NCBI RefSeq assembly: GCF_017309385.1
Contig: NZ_JAFJMJ010000002.1
Location: 1,054,001 to 1,118,000 of the forward strand
Source: Amycolatopsis sp. 195334CR
GTDB lineage: Bacteria; Actinomycetota; Actinomycetes; Mycobacteriales; Pseudonocardiaceae
Reading direction: 5' to 3'
DNA: 64,000 nucleotides
Part shown: positions 62,978 to 64,000 of the stretch, piece after piece
How positions within the stretch are numbered: position 1 is the stretch's first letter
Layout of the letters: each line of letters starts with the position of its first letter
Program-made: the position numbers and the translations under genes
Notes under the pieces: generated by a model
What the model saw: the letters and a program-made list of their open reading frames with translations, nothing else
Databases searched by the model: none
Told to the model about the DNA's origin: nothing

Positions 62978-64000
62978 TCACTGCTGCGGGGCGCCGTCGA
63001 GCTTGGTGTCGGAGTCGATGAAGAGCTGGCCGTTCACCGCGACCACGCGCAGCGCCTTCTCGGTCGAGCCGCCGCTGTGGCTGACGGTGACCTTGATGTC
63101 GACCGAGCCGTCGTCGTTGTTCGCCCGCTTGTAGGCGGTGGCGCCCTTCGAGCTGACCGACTTGAACTGCGACCAGTACTGCGCGAAGGCGCCGGCGTCC
63201 CCGTAGGCGGCCTGCGCGGCCGGGGTGAGCATGGCCCAGGTGGGGGCCCCGCCCACGGACGAGTTGTAGAAGTCGATCACCAGGGTGCCCGCCGGGCCCC
63301 ATTCGACCTTGCCGGAGCTGGTGGTGTTCTGCTGCGACGGCTTGGCCGAGGACTCGGGGGGCGCCGAGGACTGCGGTGGCGCCTCCGACTGGCTGACCAC
63401 CGGCGGGGTGCCCTGCGCGTTGTCTTCGCCACCGTTGCCACTGCTCGAGGACAGCACGATGAACACGACAACCGCGACGACCAGCACCGCGGCGCCACCG
63501 GCGCCGAGCATGAGCGCCTTGCGCTTGGCCTCGGACTGCTGGGCCGGGGTCCGGCCGGAGCTCAGTGCGGGCGGCGGCGCGGCGGCCGCCACCGGCTGGG
63601 GCGCGGGCGCCGCCGGTCTCTGCGGTGGGAACGAGGACGTCGGGTTGACCGGCTTCGGCGCGGTGACCGCGGCCGGGCCGGGGGTGGCCACCTTCTCGGT
63701 CCGCTGCCACGGGGTTCGCGAGACCGGGTTGCCGCCGGCGGGGGTGACCGGCTGGCGGCCGGCCCCGGCGACGCCCAGCGCGGGGGAAACCGCGGCCGCG
63801 CGCGTGTCGCCCTCGCCCCTGGCCAGCGCGGCGAGCCGCTCGCGGGTCTCCGGCATGGTCGGCCGTTCCTCCGGCTCGACCTGCAGCATGCTCATCAGCA
63901 GCGCGGTGGCCGCACCCGACTTGCGCGGGGGCTCGACCTTGCCGTTGGCCGCCTTGTAGAGCAGCGCGAGCTGGTTCGTGGAGTTGCCGTAGGGCGCGAC
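62978..64000 (-). CDS. Serine/threonine protein kinase, C-terminal part
   Basis: Open to the right edge of the window, so the N-terminal kinase lobe lies outside. The first codons read YKAANGKVEPPRKSG and EPEERPTMPETRERLAAL, the end of a Hanks-type kinase domain. A long Pro/Ala-rich cytoplasmic linker follows, then a membrane segment (ALMLGAGGAAVLVVAVVVFI, preceded by KRK) and a Ser/Pro-rich stalk. The exported domain of about 120 residues (LVIDFYNSSVGGAPTWAMLT, TVSHSGGSTEKALRV) is a DUF4878/NTF2-like fold by look. It is not a PASTA sensor. The signal is unknown. Confidence 0.85.
   Translation of the reverse strand, partial: VAPYGNSTNQLALLYKAANGKVEPPRKSGAATALLMSMLQVEPEERPTMPETRERLAALARGEGDTRAAAVSPALGVAGAGRQPVTPAGGNPVSRTPWQRTEKVATPGPAAVTAPKPVNPTSSFPPQRPAAPAPQPVAAAAPPPALSSGRTPAQQSEAKRKALMLGAGGAAVLVVAVVVFIVLSSSSGNGGEDNAQGTPPVVSQSEAPPQSSAPPESSAKPSQQNTTSSGKVEWGPAGTLVIDFYNSSVGGAPTWAMLTPAAQAAYGDAGAFAQYWSQFKSVSSKGATAYKRANNDDGSVDIKVTVSHSGGSTEKALRVVAVNGQLFIDSDTKLDGAPQQ

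Overview
The window is very GC-rich, uses many GTG starts and packs genes with stop/start overlaps. Its backbone order (DUF3710, OB-fold, DUF3159, two TrkA proteins, KimA-like permease, TRAM methyltransferase, then dxs, RNase D, DUF3000, hemE, hemY, hemQ, msrB) is that of an actinobacterial chromosome. The gene content fits Pseudonocardiaceae, most like Amycolatopsis; that assignment is inferred from gene order and recall, not from a search. No rRNA, tRNA, CRISPR array, transposase or phage gene was seen. Coding density is high and only one stretch over 300 bases (44855-45501) lacks a gene.

Layout. 1-8384 is conserved housekeeping: DUF3710 (cut at the left edge), a small hydrolase, OB-fold and DUF3159 proteins, a TPR protein, and a potassium block in which two TrkA/RCK proteins diverge from a KimA-like permease followed by an RNA methyltransferase. 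8647-13222 is a three-gene choline-to-betaine-like operon (ALDH, APC permease, GMC oxidoreductase). 13326-16387 holds an acyltransferase and a GT2 synthase with a degenerate GGDEF-like N-terminus, divergent from dxs. 18641-20478 is a SigE-type sigma factor with its membrane partner. 20541-29498 holds a cytosine-type permease and a four-gene operon (SSS transporter, agmatinase-family ureohydrolase, TPP decarboxylase-like enzyme, ALDH) divergent from a PucR regulator; together these could turn 2-ketoarginine into GABA. 29550-32400 is a two-component system plus a winged-helix protein, and 32486-34129 is a heme peroxidase. 34618-37928 is a fatty-acid beta-oxidation pair. 38071-41790 is a chitin-degradation operon (GH18 chitinase, AA10 LPMO, DUF305 lipoprotein) behind two DasR-like operators. 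42819-44854 is RNase D and a LuxR response regulator.

45502-49892 is a five-gene membrane operon (DUF4178, DUF4247, a Pro/Gln/Gly-tailed membrane protein, a duplicated DUF350 protein, a membrane-bound spermidine synthase homologue). 49889-53726 is DUF3000 and the coproporphyrin-dependent heme genes hemE, hemY and hemQ. 55621-59572 is the most interesting block: three tandem membrane proteins sharing a WGLSG N-terminus and ending in Cys/Gly tails, translationally coupled to a DUF692 (multinuclear iron, MNIO-type) enzyme and a small partner. The right end has msrB, a small membrane protein, a glutamine-synthetase-like enzyme divergent from an amidohydrolase (the two halves of FluG), and the C-terminal part of a serine/threonine kinase.

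A family of near-identical inverted repeats (core GTGGCTTTC / GAAAGCCAC) sits in every convergent gap that is wide enough to hold one, five copies in all.
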